NCBI RefSeq assembly: GCF_000684975.1
Contig: NZ_BAXZ01000003.1
Location: forward strand, 434,001 to 498,000
Source: Paraburkholderia acidipaludis NBRC 101816
GTDB lineage: Bacteria > Pseudomonadota > Gammaproteobacteria > Burkholderiales > Burkholderiaceae
Direction: 5' to 3'
Length of the DNA stretch: 64,000 nt
Positions 33,461 through 42,131 of this stretch are shown piece after piece; positions within the stretch are counted from its first letter, which is position 1, and every line of letters begins with the position of its first letter. Below the pieces are notes generated by a model, which had not been told where the DNA came from, searched no databases, and saw only the letters and a list, made by a program, of their open reading frames with translations. A program made the translations under genes and the position numbers.

Positions 33461-34471
33461 ATGGCACTCCCGACTCTCGACCCGAACGCGCCGGAATTCA
33501 CGCGCCGCTATGTGAACCTCGCGGACCCGCGTCTGGGCGCGCAGGCCCTCGAGGCGAGCGACGACTTTTTCGCGCCGAAGGAGCGCATGCTCAATCCGGA
33601 ACCTGCCGTCTTCATTCCCGGCAAGTACGACGACCACGGCAAGTGGATGGACGGCTGGGAAACGCGCCGCAAGCGCACGACGGGCTACGACTGGTGCGTC
33701 GTCAAGCTCGCGCGCCCGGGCGTGATCAAAGGCCTCGACCTCGACACGAGCCACTTCACGGGCAACTATCCGCCCGCGGCTTCGGTGGAAGGCGCCTATG
33801 TGCCGGAAGGCGCGCCGGGCGCCGCCACGCAGTGGACCGAGATCGTGCCGTCCACGTCGCTGCAGGGCAACAGCCATCATTACGTCGAAGTCGCGAGCGA
33901 CAAGCCGTACACGCACCTGCGCGTGAACATTTATCCGGATGGCGGCATCGCGCGCCTGCGCGTCTACGGCCAGCCCCAGGTGGACTGGAACGGTGCGAGC
34001 CGCACGGAACTGTTCGACCTCGCGGCGATGGAAAACGGCGCCTATGTGGTCGCGGCGAACAACCAGCACTTCGGTGTTGCCTCGAACATCCTGATGCCGG
34101 GCCGCGGCGTGAATATGGGCGACGGCTGGGAAACGCGCCGCCGCCGCGAGCCGGGCAACGACTGGGCGATCATCGCGCTCGCGCAGCCGGGCATCATCAA
34201 GAAGATCGAAGTCGATACGTGCCACTTCAAGGGCAACTATCCGGACCGTTGCTCGATCCAGGCCGCGCGCGTGACGGGCGGCACGGACAGCTCGCTCGTT
34301 ACCCAGGCTATGTTCTGGCCCGTGCTGCTTGGCGAGCAGAAGCTGCAGATGGACAACCAGCACTACTTCGAAAGCGAGCTGGCCGCGATTGGCCCGGTGA
34401 CGCACGTGCGCCTGAACATCATCCCGGACGGCGGCGTATCGCGCCTGCGTTTGTGGGGCACGCTGGCTTGA
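33461..34471 (+). CDS. alc: Allantoicase
   Basis: A 336-residue protein with two related halves. D-G-W-E-T-R-R occurs at about 64 and again at about 221, and L-D-T-S-H-F-T-G-N-Y-P is echoed by V-D-T-C-H-F-K-G-N-Y-P. This internal duplication is characteristic of allantoicase, which splits allantoate into ureidoglycolate and urea. Length is standard. AAGGAAGA precedes the ATG. It is followed by allA after 20 bases. Confidence 0.95.
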   Translation: MALPTLDPNAPEFTRRYVNLADPRLGAQALEASDDFFAPKERMLNPEPAVFIPGKYDDHGKWMDGWETRRKRTTGYDWCVVKLARPGVIKGLDLDTSHFTGNYPPAASVEGAYVPEGAPGAATQWTEIVPSTSLQGNSHHYVEVASDKPYTHLRVNIYPDGGIARLRVYGQPQVDWNGASRTELFDLAAMENGAYVVAANNQHFGVASNILMPGRGVNMGDGWETRRRREPGNDWAIIALAQPGIIKKIEVDTCHFKGNYPDRCSIQAARVTGGTDSSLVTQAMFWPVLLGEQKLQMDNQHYFESELAAIGPVTHVRLNIIPDGGVSRLRLWGTLA

Positions 34472-34491
34472 ACGCCGGCAGCGAGGCCATC

Positions 34492-35016
34492 ATGAGCGAC
34501 ACCAGAACGACGTTGGCCATCGAGCCGCTCACGCGCGAAACGTTCGCACCGTTTGGCGACGTGATCGAGCTCGAAGGCGCGAAACAGATTCCGATCAACC
34601 TCGGCACGACGATCCGCTATCACGATCTGGCGAAAGTGGACGTGACGGACGAGGGCGGGCGCACGCTCGTCAATCTGTTCCGGGGGCAGCCGCGCGTGCT
34701 GCCGTTCGAAGTGAAGATGCTGGAGCGCCATCCGCTTGGCAGCCAGGCGTTCGTGCCGCTCAACGACCGGCCGTATCTCGTGGTCGTGGCGCCGGCGGGC
34801 GACCTGGACGTCGCGAAGATTCGCGCGTTCGTTTCGCGCGGCTGGCAGGGCGTGAATTACGCGAAGGGCGTCTGGCACCATCCGTTGATCGCGCTCGACG
34901 AGGTGAGCGACTTTATCGTCGTCGATCGCGGCGGCGACGGGCTCAATCTCAACGAGCAGGATCTGCCGGAGTCGCTCTGGCTGACTGAAGAGGCGATGCG
35001 GGCGGCGCAGGGCTGA
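34492..35016 (+). CDS. allA: Ureidoglycolate lyase
   Basis: A 174-residue cupin-fold enzyme releasing urea and glyoxylate from ureidoglycolate. Hallmarks are F-A-P-F-G-D-V-I near 18-25, E-R-H-P-L-G-S-Q-A-F near 78-87, and W-H-H-P-L-I near the C terminus. It completes the urate-to-glyoxylate route in this cluster. It sits 20 bases after alc and ahead of a strong terminator. No urease gene is visible in the window. Confidence 0.95.
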   Translation: MSDTRTTLAIEPLTRETFAPFGDVIELEGAKQIPINLGTTIRYHDLAKVDVTDEGGRTLVNLFRGQPRVLPFEVKMLERHPLGSQAFVPLNDRPYLVVVAPAGDLDVAKIRAFVSRGWQGVNYAKGVWHHPLIALDEVSDFIVVDRGGDGLNLNEQDLPESLWLTEEAMRAAQG

Positions 35017-35052
35017 AGCCCGCGCATTGCGCGAGGGCGCAATGAAAAAATC

Positions 35053-35083
35053 AAGCCACGGCTCACCAGGCCGTGGCTTTTTT
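35053..35083 (+). terminator. Rho-independent terminator after allA
   Basis: A 10-base stem AAGCCACGGC/GCCGTGGCTT (35053-35062 and 35070-35079) followed by T residues. The stretch from here to 35380, about 300 bases, shows no gene or motif that I can support. Confidence 0.88.
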
Positions 35084-35382
35084 GCATTCAGGATTTAGGG
35101 CGTGTACTTTCCGCTCCTTAACCGCGATTCGCAGCAGCGCGCGGCGGATGGCCTTTATTCGAGCCGTCGCATCCGACTCGGGCGCGTTACGAAACCATGC
35201 TTGCTCCGCTCAGGTTGCAAGCCGATGTGGCGAGTCTGACCTGGGCGAAGCCGGACTCATCAATACGCGGTGCTACGTGCCGCGTAATTCGATGGTGTCA
35301 ACGGCGTAAGCGTCCAGAATACCGTGGCCGAAGCAACGCCGGTATGTGGGTCGGGTGGAGCGGCCGGGGCCGGCACGATAAC

Positions 35383-35416
35383 AAAAAGGCCCGAAGCGCG
35401 ATGCGCTTCGGGCCTT
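35383..35416 (-). terminator. Rho-independent terminator of the puuD gene
   Basis: A 14-base perfect stem (35386-35399 and 35403-35416, three-base loop). On the minus strand it is followed by a T5 tract (the A run at 35383-35387). It lies 49 bases past the puuD stop. Confidence 0.88.
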
Positions 35417-35464
35417 CGATTTCCGCACGGCGCGCGAGGGACATCTCACGTGCCGCGTACGGTC

Positions 35465-36658
35465 TTACTTCTGCGCACCACCGTCAAACCAGGCCGCAAG
35501 CTTCTGCCGCTCGTCATCGGTCATATGCGTGACATTGCCCAGCGGCATCGCCTTCATCTGCACGGCCTGCTGGTAAATGCGCTGGGCGTTCTGCGAGATC
35601 TGGTCAGGCGTATCGAACATCACGCCGGCGGGCGCCGCGCCCATCAGCGTCGGGTGTGCCGAGTGGCACGCCGCGCAACGGGCCTGCAGGATCGGCTGGA
35701 TGTCGCCGACCTTCAGCGTCGGGGCGTTCGCGGCTTCGGCCTGCGGCACGACCGGGCGCGGCAGCGTCCAGACGAGCGCGACGAACATCAGCGCAACGCC
35801 GCCGAGCGGCAGGTACCAAAGCACGTGGCCGCGGTGGCGCATCACGAAGAACTGGCGGATCAGCGCGCCGGCCAGCATGATCACGACGAGAATGGCCCAG
35901 TTGTACTCGTGCGCGTAGGTCATCGCGTAGTGGTTCGACAGCATGGCGAACACCACCGGCAGCGTGAAGTAGGTGTTGTGCACCGAACGCTGCTTGCCGC
36001 GCTTGCCGTAGATCGGGTTCGGCTCCTGGCCCTTGAGCATCGCGTCGACCATCTTGCGCTGGCCGGGGATGATGACGAAGAACACGTTCGCCGACATGAT
36101 CGTCGCGAGCATCGCGCCCATGATCAGATACGCGGCGCGGCCCGAGAAGATATGGCAGGCGAGGTACGCGGCGATCACCACGTAGATGCCCACGCACACG
36201 CCGAGCAGCTTGTCCTTGGTGCCGAGCAGGCGGCACAGCGAGTCGTAGACGATCCAGCCCGCGGCGAGGAAGCCGAGCGCCGAGAAGACCGCGACGACCG
36301 GGCCCATGTCGAGCACGGTCTTGTCGATCAGGTAGGTGTTCGGCGCGAACAGGTAGAGCACCGTGAAGAGCGACGCGCCGGAGAGCCACGTCGTGTACGA
36401 CGGCCACTTCGACCAGTGCAGGTCGTCGGGCATTTCGGGCGGCGCGACGGTGTACTTCTGCATGTTGTAGAAACCGCCGCCGTGCACGTGCCACAGTTCG
36501 CCGAACACGCCGCGACGGCGCTGGTTCGGGTCCGTAGGCGGTTTGAGGCTGTTGTCGAGCGCGACGAAATAGAACGATTCGCCAATCCATGCGATCGCGG
36601 CGATGACGTGGAACCAGCGCAAGGCGAGGTTCAGCCAGTCGGTGATAAAGCCTTCCAT
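35465..36658 (-). CDS. puuD: Membrane urate hydroxylase PuuD with cytochrome c domain
   Basis: A 397-residue integral membrane protein with about eight helices in residues 10-300. A C-terminal cytochrome c domain has the haem motif C-A-A-C-H at 328-332 and a Met ligand candidate at M371 (K-A-M-P-L). PuuD oxidises urate to 5-hydroxyisourate and passes electrons to the respiratory chain, in place of soluble uricase. This ties purine use to respiration. It is transcribed convergently with the alc-allA genes. hiuH, for the next step, lies upstream on the same strand. Confidence 0.94.
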   Translation of the reverse strand: MEGFITDWLNLALRWFHVIAAIAWIGESFYFVALDNSLKPPTDPNQRRRGVFGELWHVHGGGFYNMQKYTVAPPEMPDDLHWSKWPSYTTWLSGASLFTVLYLFAPNTYLIDKTVLDMGPVVAVFSALGFLAAGWIVYDSLCRLLGTKDKLLGVCVGIYVVIAAYLACHIFSGRAAYLIMGAMLATIMSANVFFVIIPGQRKMVDAMLKGQEPNPIYGKRGKQRSVHNTYFTLPVVFAMLSNHYAMTYAHEYNWAILVVIMLAGALIRQFFVMRHRGHVLWYLPLGGVALMFVALVWTLPRPVVPQAEAANAPTLKVGDIQPILQARCAACHSAHPTLMGAAPAGVMFDTPDQISQNAQRIYQQAVQMKAMPLGNVTHMTDDERQKLAAWFDGGAQK

Positions 36659-36799
36659 GAAACTCCTCCACTCCTGAATCGTTGCGCGCGTGAGCCGTGA
36701 GACGCTACGCGCGGACTGCGGGGTCCGGCGCCTTTACCCAAGCGCCGCCGGTCCTTGATGTCCGGGAATTATTGTTGGCTTGGCAGACGTCGCCGGGCT

Positions 36800-37153
36800 T
36801 CAGCTGCCGCGGTACGTGCTGTACGACCACGGCGAGACGAGCAGCGGCACGTGGTAGTGCGCGGCCGTGTCGGCAATGCCGAAGCGCAGCACCACGCGAT
36901 CGACGAAGCGCGGCTCCGGCACCTTCGTGCCGAGCGAGGCGAAGTAGTCGCCCGCATGGAACACGAGTTCGTATTCGCCCGCGGCGAGCGAGGCACCTTC
37001 GAGCAGCGGCTCGTCGCAACGGCCGTCATGGTTCGTCGTGACGGTTTTCAGCGCGCGGCGCGTGTCGCCCGAAAGCGCAAAGAGTTCGACCGTGATGCCC
37101 GCGCCGGGACGGCCGTTGGCCGTGTCGAGCACATGGGTAGTGAGCTTGCCCAT
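36800..37153 (-). CDS. uraH: 5-hydroxyisourate hydrolase (transthyretin-like)
   Basis: A 117-residue transthyretin-related enzyme. It starts M-G-K-L-T-T-H-V-L-D-T, has R-x-A-L-K-T-V-T-T-N-H-D-G-R and ends Y-R-G-S, the family's C-terminal signature. It hydrolyses 5-hydroxyisourate to OHCU, between PuuD and UraD. The start at 37153 has AAGGA upstream; an in-frame ATG at 37252 would add an unrelated leader. Probably cotranscribed with puuD (141-base gap). Confidence 0.94.
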   Translation of the reverse strand: MGKLTTHVLDTANGRPGAGITVELFALSGDTRRALKTVTTNHDGRCDEPLLEGASLAAGEYELVFHAGDYFASLGTKVPEPRFVDRVVLRFGIADTAAHYHVPLLVSPWSYSTYRGS

Positions 37154-37236
37154 TCGCAGTTTCCTTGTGTCTTGCTTGTGATAAATGTGCGAAATTTCAG
37201 CGGTAGCCCGATCCGATCCCATGAAGCATGGCGGCG

Positions 37237-37326
37237 GATCGAGGCTCCACATCAGCAGTGGCTACATACCCGTCGGCGGATCGAATCGAGCGCCGTGACC
37301 GCATTTTAAGAACGATCGAGGCTCCA
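37237..37326. repeat. 13-base direct repeat upstream of uraH
   Basis: GATCGAGGCTCCA occurs at 37237-37249 and 37314-37326, 77 bases apart, in the 595-base gap between uraH and the deaminase gene. It may be a regulator site. The same gap also holds GCCAAAATTCG (37459-37469) and its near inverted copy (37522-37533). No gene is supported there. Confidence 0.4.
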
Positions 37327-37748
37327 GCGCATGACCGATAAGAAAGATAATGCCCGCAGCATGAGAGCCGCGCCGCAGCAGCGTTTCCGGCCGGCGCCGG
37401 GGGAGGGTTCGCCCTGGTTTTTTTGGCGTAAAAAGCCGCTCCCGGTCATCGTACTGGCGCCAAAATTCGACCTTTATATGGCCGTGCTGAATCCGGGTAT
37501 CGCGCCTGCGTGAATTGCCAGCGAAATTTTGGCCGGGGAAGGTAGCAGACATGCGCAGCGTGTGCTGCGCGTCCCGAAGACGGCGGTTTAGCCGGGTAAC
37601 CGGGCCAGCGGCGTTCGTGTTCGGGACGCGTCGGCACCCGGGCACCCGGAATCGCTGGCGTGTGCGGCACGGACGTCTGATTCACATGCCGCGGGCAGAA
37701 CCTGCACCGCGGCACGGATACGTACGAATGACGGAGCGAACAGACACG

Positions 37749-39134
37749 ATGGAACGCACACTCGAGAAAAGCCGCGGCAAGACGCTGCTGGTCAGGAACG
37801 CCGATGTGCTGGTGACGATGGACGGCGCGCGGCGCGAAATTCGCGGCGGCGGCCTCTACGTGGAGGACAACCGGATCGTCGCGGTCGGCGCGGCGGACGA
37901 GTTGCCCGACACCGCCGACGATGTGCTCGACCTGAGCGGGCATCTCGTGATGCCGGGACTTGTCAACACGCACCACCACATGTACCAGAGCCTCACGCGC
38001 GCCGTGCCCGCCGCGCAGGACGCTGAACTCTTCGGCTGGCTCACGAATCTCTACAAGATCTGGGCGAACCTCACGCCCGAGATGATCGAGGTCTCGACGC
38101 TCACGGCCATGGCCGAGCTGCTGCTTTCGGGCTGCACGACTTCGAGCGACCACCTCTACATCTATCCGAACGGCAGCCGTCTCGACGACAGCATCCGCGC
38201 CGCGCAGCAGATCGGCATGCGTTTTCACGCGAGCCGCGGCAGCATGAGCGTCGGCCAGAAGGATGGCGGCCTGCCACCCGATGCGGTCGTCGAGACCGAG
38301 GACGCGATTCTCGCCGACACCCAGCGCCTCATCGAGACGTATCACGACGAGGGCCGCTACGCGATGCTGCGCGTGGTGGTGGCGCCGTGCTCGCCGTTCT
38401 CGGTGAGCCGCGACCTGATGCGCGAGTCGGCGAAGCTCGCGCGCCACTACGGCGTCTCCCTGCACACGCACCTCGCGGAGAACGTCAACGACATTGCCTA
38501 CAGCCGCGAGAAGTTCGGCATGACGCCAGCGGAGTATGCCGAGGATCTGGGCTGGGTGGGCCGCGACGTCTGGCATGCGCACTGCGTCCAGCTCGACGAG
38601 CACGGCATTGGCCTGTTCGGGCGCACCGGCACGGGCGTCGCGCATTGCCCGTGCTCGAACATGCGGCTCGCTTCCGGCATCGCGCCCGTCAAGAAGATGC
38701 GGCTCGCCGGCGTGCCGGTCGGGCTCGGCGTGGACGGTTCGGCGTCGAACGACGGCGCGCAGATGGTAGCCGAGGCCCGCCAGGCGATGCTGCTCGCGCG
38801 CGTGGGCTTCGGCCCCGATGCGATGACGGCGCGCGAAGCGCTCGAAATCGCGACGCTGGGCGGCGCCCAGGTGCTGGGCCGCGACGATATCGGCGCGCTC
38901 GCACCGGGCATGGTGGCGGACTTTATCGCGTTCGACTTGCGCCAGCCGCAGTTCGCCGGGGCGCTGCACGATCCCGTGGCGGCGCTCGTGTTCTGTGCGC
39001 CGTCGCAGGTTGCGCTTTCGGTGATCGGCGGGCGGGTCGTGGTGAAGGAAGGGGTGCTGCAGACGGTCGAACTCGGACCCGTCATCGAGCGGCACAACCG
39101 GCTCGCGGCGCAGCTCGTTCAGTCGGCGCGCTAA
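37749..39134 (+). CDS. 8-oxoguanine deaminase-like amidohydrolase
   Basis: About 461 residues of the metal-dependent amidohydrolase superfamily, cytosine/guanine-deaminase branch. The metal residues are H-H-H at 75-77 in N-T-H-H-H-M-Y-Q, His in L-H-T-H-L-A-E, His in W-H-A-H-C-V-Q-L and Asp in G-V-D-G-S-A-S-N-D. The last motif and the overall sequence resemble the 8-oxoguanine deaminases of Pseudomonas, which make urate. In this cluster that would feed PuuD. Related enzymes act on guanine, isocytosine or s-triazines, so the substrate is inferred. ATG at 37749 or 37728 are both possible; neither has an ideal ribosome site. Confidence 0.82.
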   Translation: MERTLEKSRGKTLLVRNADVLVTMDGARREIRGGGLYVEDNRIVAVGAADELPDTADDVLDLSGHLVMPGLVNTHHHMYQSLTRAVPAAQDAELFGWLTNLYKIWANLTPEMIEVSTLTAMAELLLSGCTTSSDHLYIYPNGSRLDDSIRAAQQIGMRFHASRGSMSVGQKDGGLPPDAVVETEDAILADTQRLIETYHDEGRYAMLRVVVAPCSPFSVSRDLMRESAKLARHYGVSLHTHLAENVNDIAYSREKFGMTPAEYAEDLGWVGRDVWHAHCVQLDEHGIGLFGRTGTGVAHCPCSNMRLASGIAPVKKMRLAGVPVGLGVDGSASNDGAQMVAEARQAMLLARVGFGPDAMTAREALEIATLGGAQVLGRDDIGALAPGMVADFIAFDLRQPQFAGALHDPVAALVFCAPSQVALSVIGGRVVVKEGVLQTVELGPVIERHNRLAAQLVQSAR

Positions 39135-39187
39135 GACGCCGGGGAAGGGCAAGCGGCCGGCGGCATGGCTGCCCGGCCGCGCGAAGG

Positions 39188-40120
39188 TCAGGGTTTGGCG
39201 ATCAGCGTCTTCGTCGCTTCGGCGACGAGGCTGCGCAACCAGCGTACTTCGTCCGAGTAATGACAACGTTCGTGCCACAACTGGTAGTACTGCATCGGCG
39301 GGAAATCGAGCGGCGCGGGCACGACCGTGAGCGGCAGGAAGCGCGCGTAGTGGTCGGCGAAGAGGCGCGTGGTCGTGAATACGAGGTCCGACTTCACGAG
39401 CACATAGGGCGCCAGATTGAAGTACGGCAGCGTGACGACGACGTGGCGCTTGAGGCGCTCGCGCGCGAGATGCACGTCGATGGCGCCGCGCTGGCCGACC
39501 GAGTAGGGCGTGGGAGCCAGGTGCGGCGCGTTCAGGTACTGGTCGAGCGTGAGCCCGCCGCGCTTGGCGAACGGGTGCGTGTTGCTCATCAGGCAGACGA
39601 TCTGGTCGACGAACAGGTTCGAGAGGTGCAGTTGCTCGGGCGGCTCGGGCCAGTTGCCGATGACGATGTCGAGCTTGCCTTCTTCGAGCGCGAGTTCATA
39701 GTCGAAGGCGGGGCCGAGCGAGTGGAATTCGAGTGTCGCGTTGGGGGCGGCCTGGCGGAAGCGCTCGACCACGGTCGGCACGAACAGGACGTTCAGGTAG
39801 TCGGGGCAGCCGATGCGGTAGCAGCGGATCGACGTCGCGGGATCGAAATTGTGCTGCTGGAAGCGGATGCGCTCGATTTCGCGCAGCGCGTTCTGCACCG
39901 GTTCGAGCAGGCGCAGGCCGTATTCGGTGGGCACCATGCCGGACTTGCCGCGCACCAGCAGCGGGTCGCCGGTGATGTCGCGCAGGCGGCGCAGCGCCGC
40001 GCTGATCGCGGGCTGCGACTGATTGAGCTTGACGGCCGCGCGCGTCACGCTGCGCTCCATCAAGAGGGTGTGCAAGACGCGCAATAGATACGTGTCGATC
40101 GCCTCGCGTTGCTGACTCAT
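39188..40120 (-). CDS. LysR-family transcription regulator
   Basis: A 310-residue regulator with an N-terminal winged helix (L-L-M-E-R-S-V-T-R-A-A-V-K-L-N-Q-S-Q-P-A-I-S-A-A-L-R-R-L, about 18-48) and a substrate-binding effector domain. It lies between the 8-oxoguanine-deaminase-like gene (convergent) and the BMP-type transporter operon (divergent, 261-base gap). Its likely targets are therefore these purine salvage/catabolic genes. The effector is unknown. Confidence 0.9.
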   Translation of the reverse strand: MSQQREAIDTYLLRVLHTLLMERSVTRAAVKLNQSQPAISAALRRLRDITGDPLLVRGKSGMVPTEYGLRLLEPVQNALREIERIRFQQHNFDPATSIRCYRIGCPDYLNVLFVPTVVERFRQAAPNATLEFHSLGPAFDYELALEEGKLDIVIGNWPEPPEQLHLSNLFVDQIVCLMSNTHPFAKRGGLTLDQYLNAPHLAPTPYSVGQRGAIDVHLARERLKRHVVVTLPYFNLAPYVLVKSDLVFTTTRLFADHYARFLPLTVVPAPLDFPPMQYYQLWHERCHYSDEVRWLRSLVAEATKTLIAKP

Positions 40121-40381
40121 GAACTCTCCGGATTATATGTTCTGGCTGATCGTCGGGCTTTGTGGGTATATGGTTTTTAATATGAACTGAGGGGGCCGTC
40201 AAGGGAGGCTTTCCCGAGAAGCGCCGTGTGGCGCGGCTCAGACGGATTTTTGGCGGCTCGACTCACGCGCGGCTTACGGGTTATCGTCACCCCGCGCAGT
40301 ACCACCCCGCGGTGCCGCCCTGCAGTGGCGGGCATGGATGCGGAACACGTAACACCCATAACGTACTACGGCGGAACCTCA

Positions 40382-42025
40382 ATGGGCGAATCTTCTACCG
40401 GGCTGATTACGGGGCTGACGGCGGGGCAAAGCGCGGGCGCACACACGCAGGTGCCGCGCCTCGCGCTCTCGGGCATCACGAAGCAGTACCCGGCCGTGCG
40501 CGCGAACGACGACGTCACCCTCACCGTCGCGCCCGGCGAGATCCACGCGCTGCTCGGCGAGAATGGCGCGGGCAAGAGCACGCTCATGAAGATCGTCTAC
40601 GGCGCGGTGCGTCCCGATGCCGGCGAGATCCGCTGGGAAGGTCAGCTCGTCGAGATCGCGAGCCCGGCGGCCGCGCGCAAGCTCGGCATCGGCATGGTGT
40701 TCCAGCACTTCTCGCTCTTCGAGACGCTGACGGTCGGCGAAAACATCGCGCTCTCGCTCGACGAGCCGTTCGACCTGAAGACACTCGGCAAGCGCATCCG
40801 CGAGGTCTCGGCGCAGTACGGCCTCGATGTCGATCCGCAGCGCCACGTCCACAGCCTCACGGTGGGCGAGCGCCAGCGCGTGGAGATCGTGCGCTGTCTG
40901 CTGCAGAACCCGCGCCTCCTGATCATGGACGAGCCGACCTCCGTGCTCACGCCGCAGGCCGTGCGCAAGCTTTTCGGCACGCTGCGCCGGCTCGCGGCGG
41001 AGGGCTGCAGCATTCTGTACATCAGCCACAAGCTCGACGAAATCCAGGAGCTTTGCGACACGGCCACCGTGCTGCGCGGCGGCAAGGTGACGGGCAATGT
41101 GACGCCGCGCGAAGAGACCCACGCGTCGCTTGCGCGACTGATGGTGGGACACGAGTTGCCCGACTACACGCGCCGCACGCATCAGCCGGGAGAAGTGCTG
41201 CTCGACGTGAAGCATCTCTCGATGCCGAGCGACGATCCGTTCGGCACCTCGCTGACCGATGTGTCGTTCGGCGTGCATGCGGGCGAGATCTTCGGCATTG
41301 CGGGCGTGTCGGGCAACGGCCAGGCGGAACTGCTCGCCGCGCTTTCGGGCGAGGCGCAAACCGCCCGCCACGGCGTGGCCGCCGACGCCGTGACGATTTG
41401 CGGCAAGCCGGCGGGCCGGCTTTCCGCAGCCGCGCGGCGTGCGCTCGGCTTCGCGTTCGTGCCCGAGGAGCGCCTGGGGCGCGGCGCGGTGCCGGCCATG
41501 TCGCTCTCGGAGAACGCCTTGCTCACCGCGTATCGCGAGGGCATGGTGCGCTCGGGCTGGCTGAAGACGGGCGCGATGCGTGCGTTCGCCGAGCGTTGCA
41601 TCGGCGCGTTCGACGTGCGCTGCGGCGGTCCTGACGCGCTAGCCCAGAGCCTCTCAGGAGGGAACTTGCAGAAGTTCATCGTCGGCCGCGAGATCCTGCA
41701 GGCGCCGAAGCTGCTCGTGGTCGCCCAGCCCACCTGGGGCGTGGACGTCGGCGCGGCCGCGTTCATCCGGCAGCAGCTCCTCGATCTTTCGGCGCGCGGC
41801 GTGGCGATTCTCGTGATCTCCGAGGAACTGGAGGAACTCTTCGACATCTGCGACCGCATCGCCGTGCTCGCGGGCGGGCGGCTCTCGCCCGCGCGGCTCA
41901 CCGGCGAGACCAACGCCGAGGAAATCGGGCGCTGGATGGCGGGGCTCTTCGGCGACCGCGCGGCACAAGCGGGTGGCGGCGAGCCGCCGCCCGAAGCGGC
42001 GCCAGGACCCGCGGCCCGCGCCTGA
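40382..42025 (+). CDS. ABC transporter ATPase of a BMP-type nucleoside/purine importer
   Basis: A 547-residue protein with two fused ATPase domains. The first has a normal Walker A (G-E-N-G-A-G-K-S-T). The second has a degenerate one (G-V-S-G-N-G-Q-A-E) but a good L-S-G-G-N-L-Q-K signature, as in sugar and nucleoside importers. It is the first gene of an operon with two permeases and a BMP binding protein. This architecture is known for purine-nucleoside uptake systems such as NupABC and YufNOPQ. It energises import across the inner membrane. Confidence 0.92.
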   Translation: MGESSTGLITGLTAGQSAGAHTQVPRLALSGITKQYPAVRANDDVTLTVAPGEIHALLGENGAGKSTLMKIVYGAVRPDAGEIRWEGQLVEIASPAAARKLGIGMVFQHFSLFETLTVGENIALSLDEPFDLKTLGKRIREVSAQYGLDVDPQRHVHSLTVGERQRVEIVRCLLQNPRLLIMDEPTSVLTPQAVRKLFGTLRRLAAEGCSILYISHKLDEIQELCDTATVLRGGKVTGNVTPREETHASLARLMVGHELPDYTRRTHQPGEVLLDVKHLSMPSDDPFGTSLTDVSFGVHAGEIFGIAGVSGNGQAELLAALSGEAQTARHGVAADAVTICGKPAGRLSAAARRALGFAFVPEERLGRGAVPAMSLSENALLTAYREGMVRSGWLKTGAMRAFAERCIGAFDVRCGGPDALAQSLSGGNLQKFIVGREILQAPKLLVVAQPTWGVDVGAAAFIRQQLLDLSARGVAILVISEELEELFDICDRIAVLAGGRLSPARLTGETNAEEIGRWMAGLFGDRAAQAGGGEPPPEAAPGPAARA

Positions 42026-42131
42026 TGCGCAGCGAGCGGCGCGCAGCCCGGCGCACGACGAACCGGACGACAAACGATACAACGACACAACGGCAATCCC
42101 GAACCACGCTACCCGGATCGACCCCACCATC

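Noticed and set aside
40121..40225. TATATG repeats near the LysR gene as a defined operator
   Set aside because: The hexamers are short and irregular, with no T-N11-A palindrome that I could place confidently.
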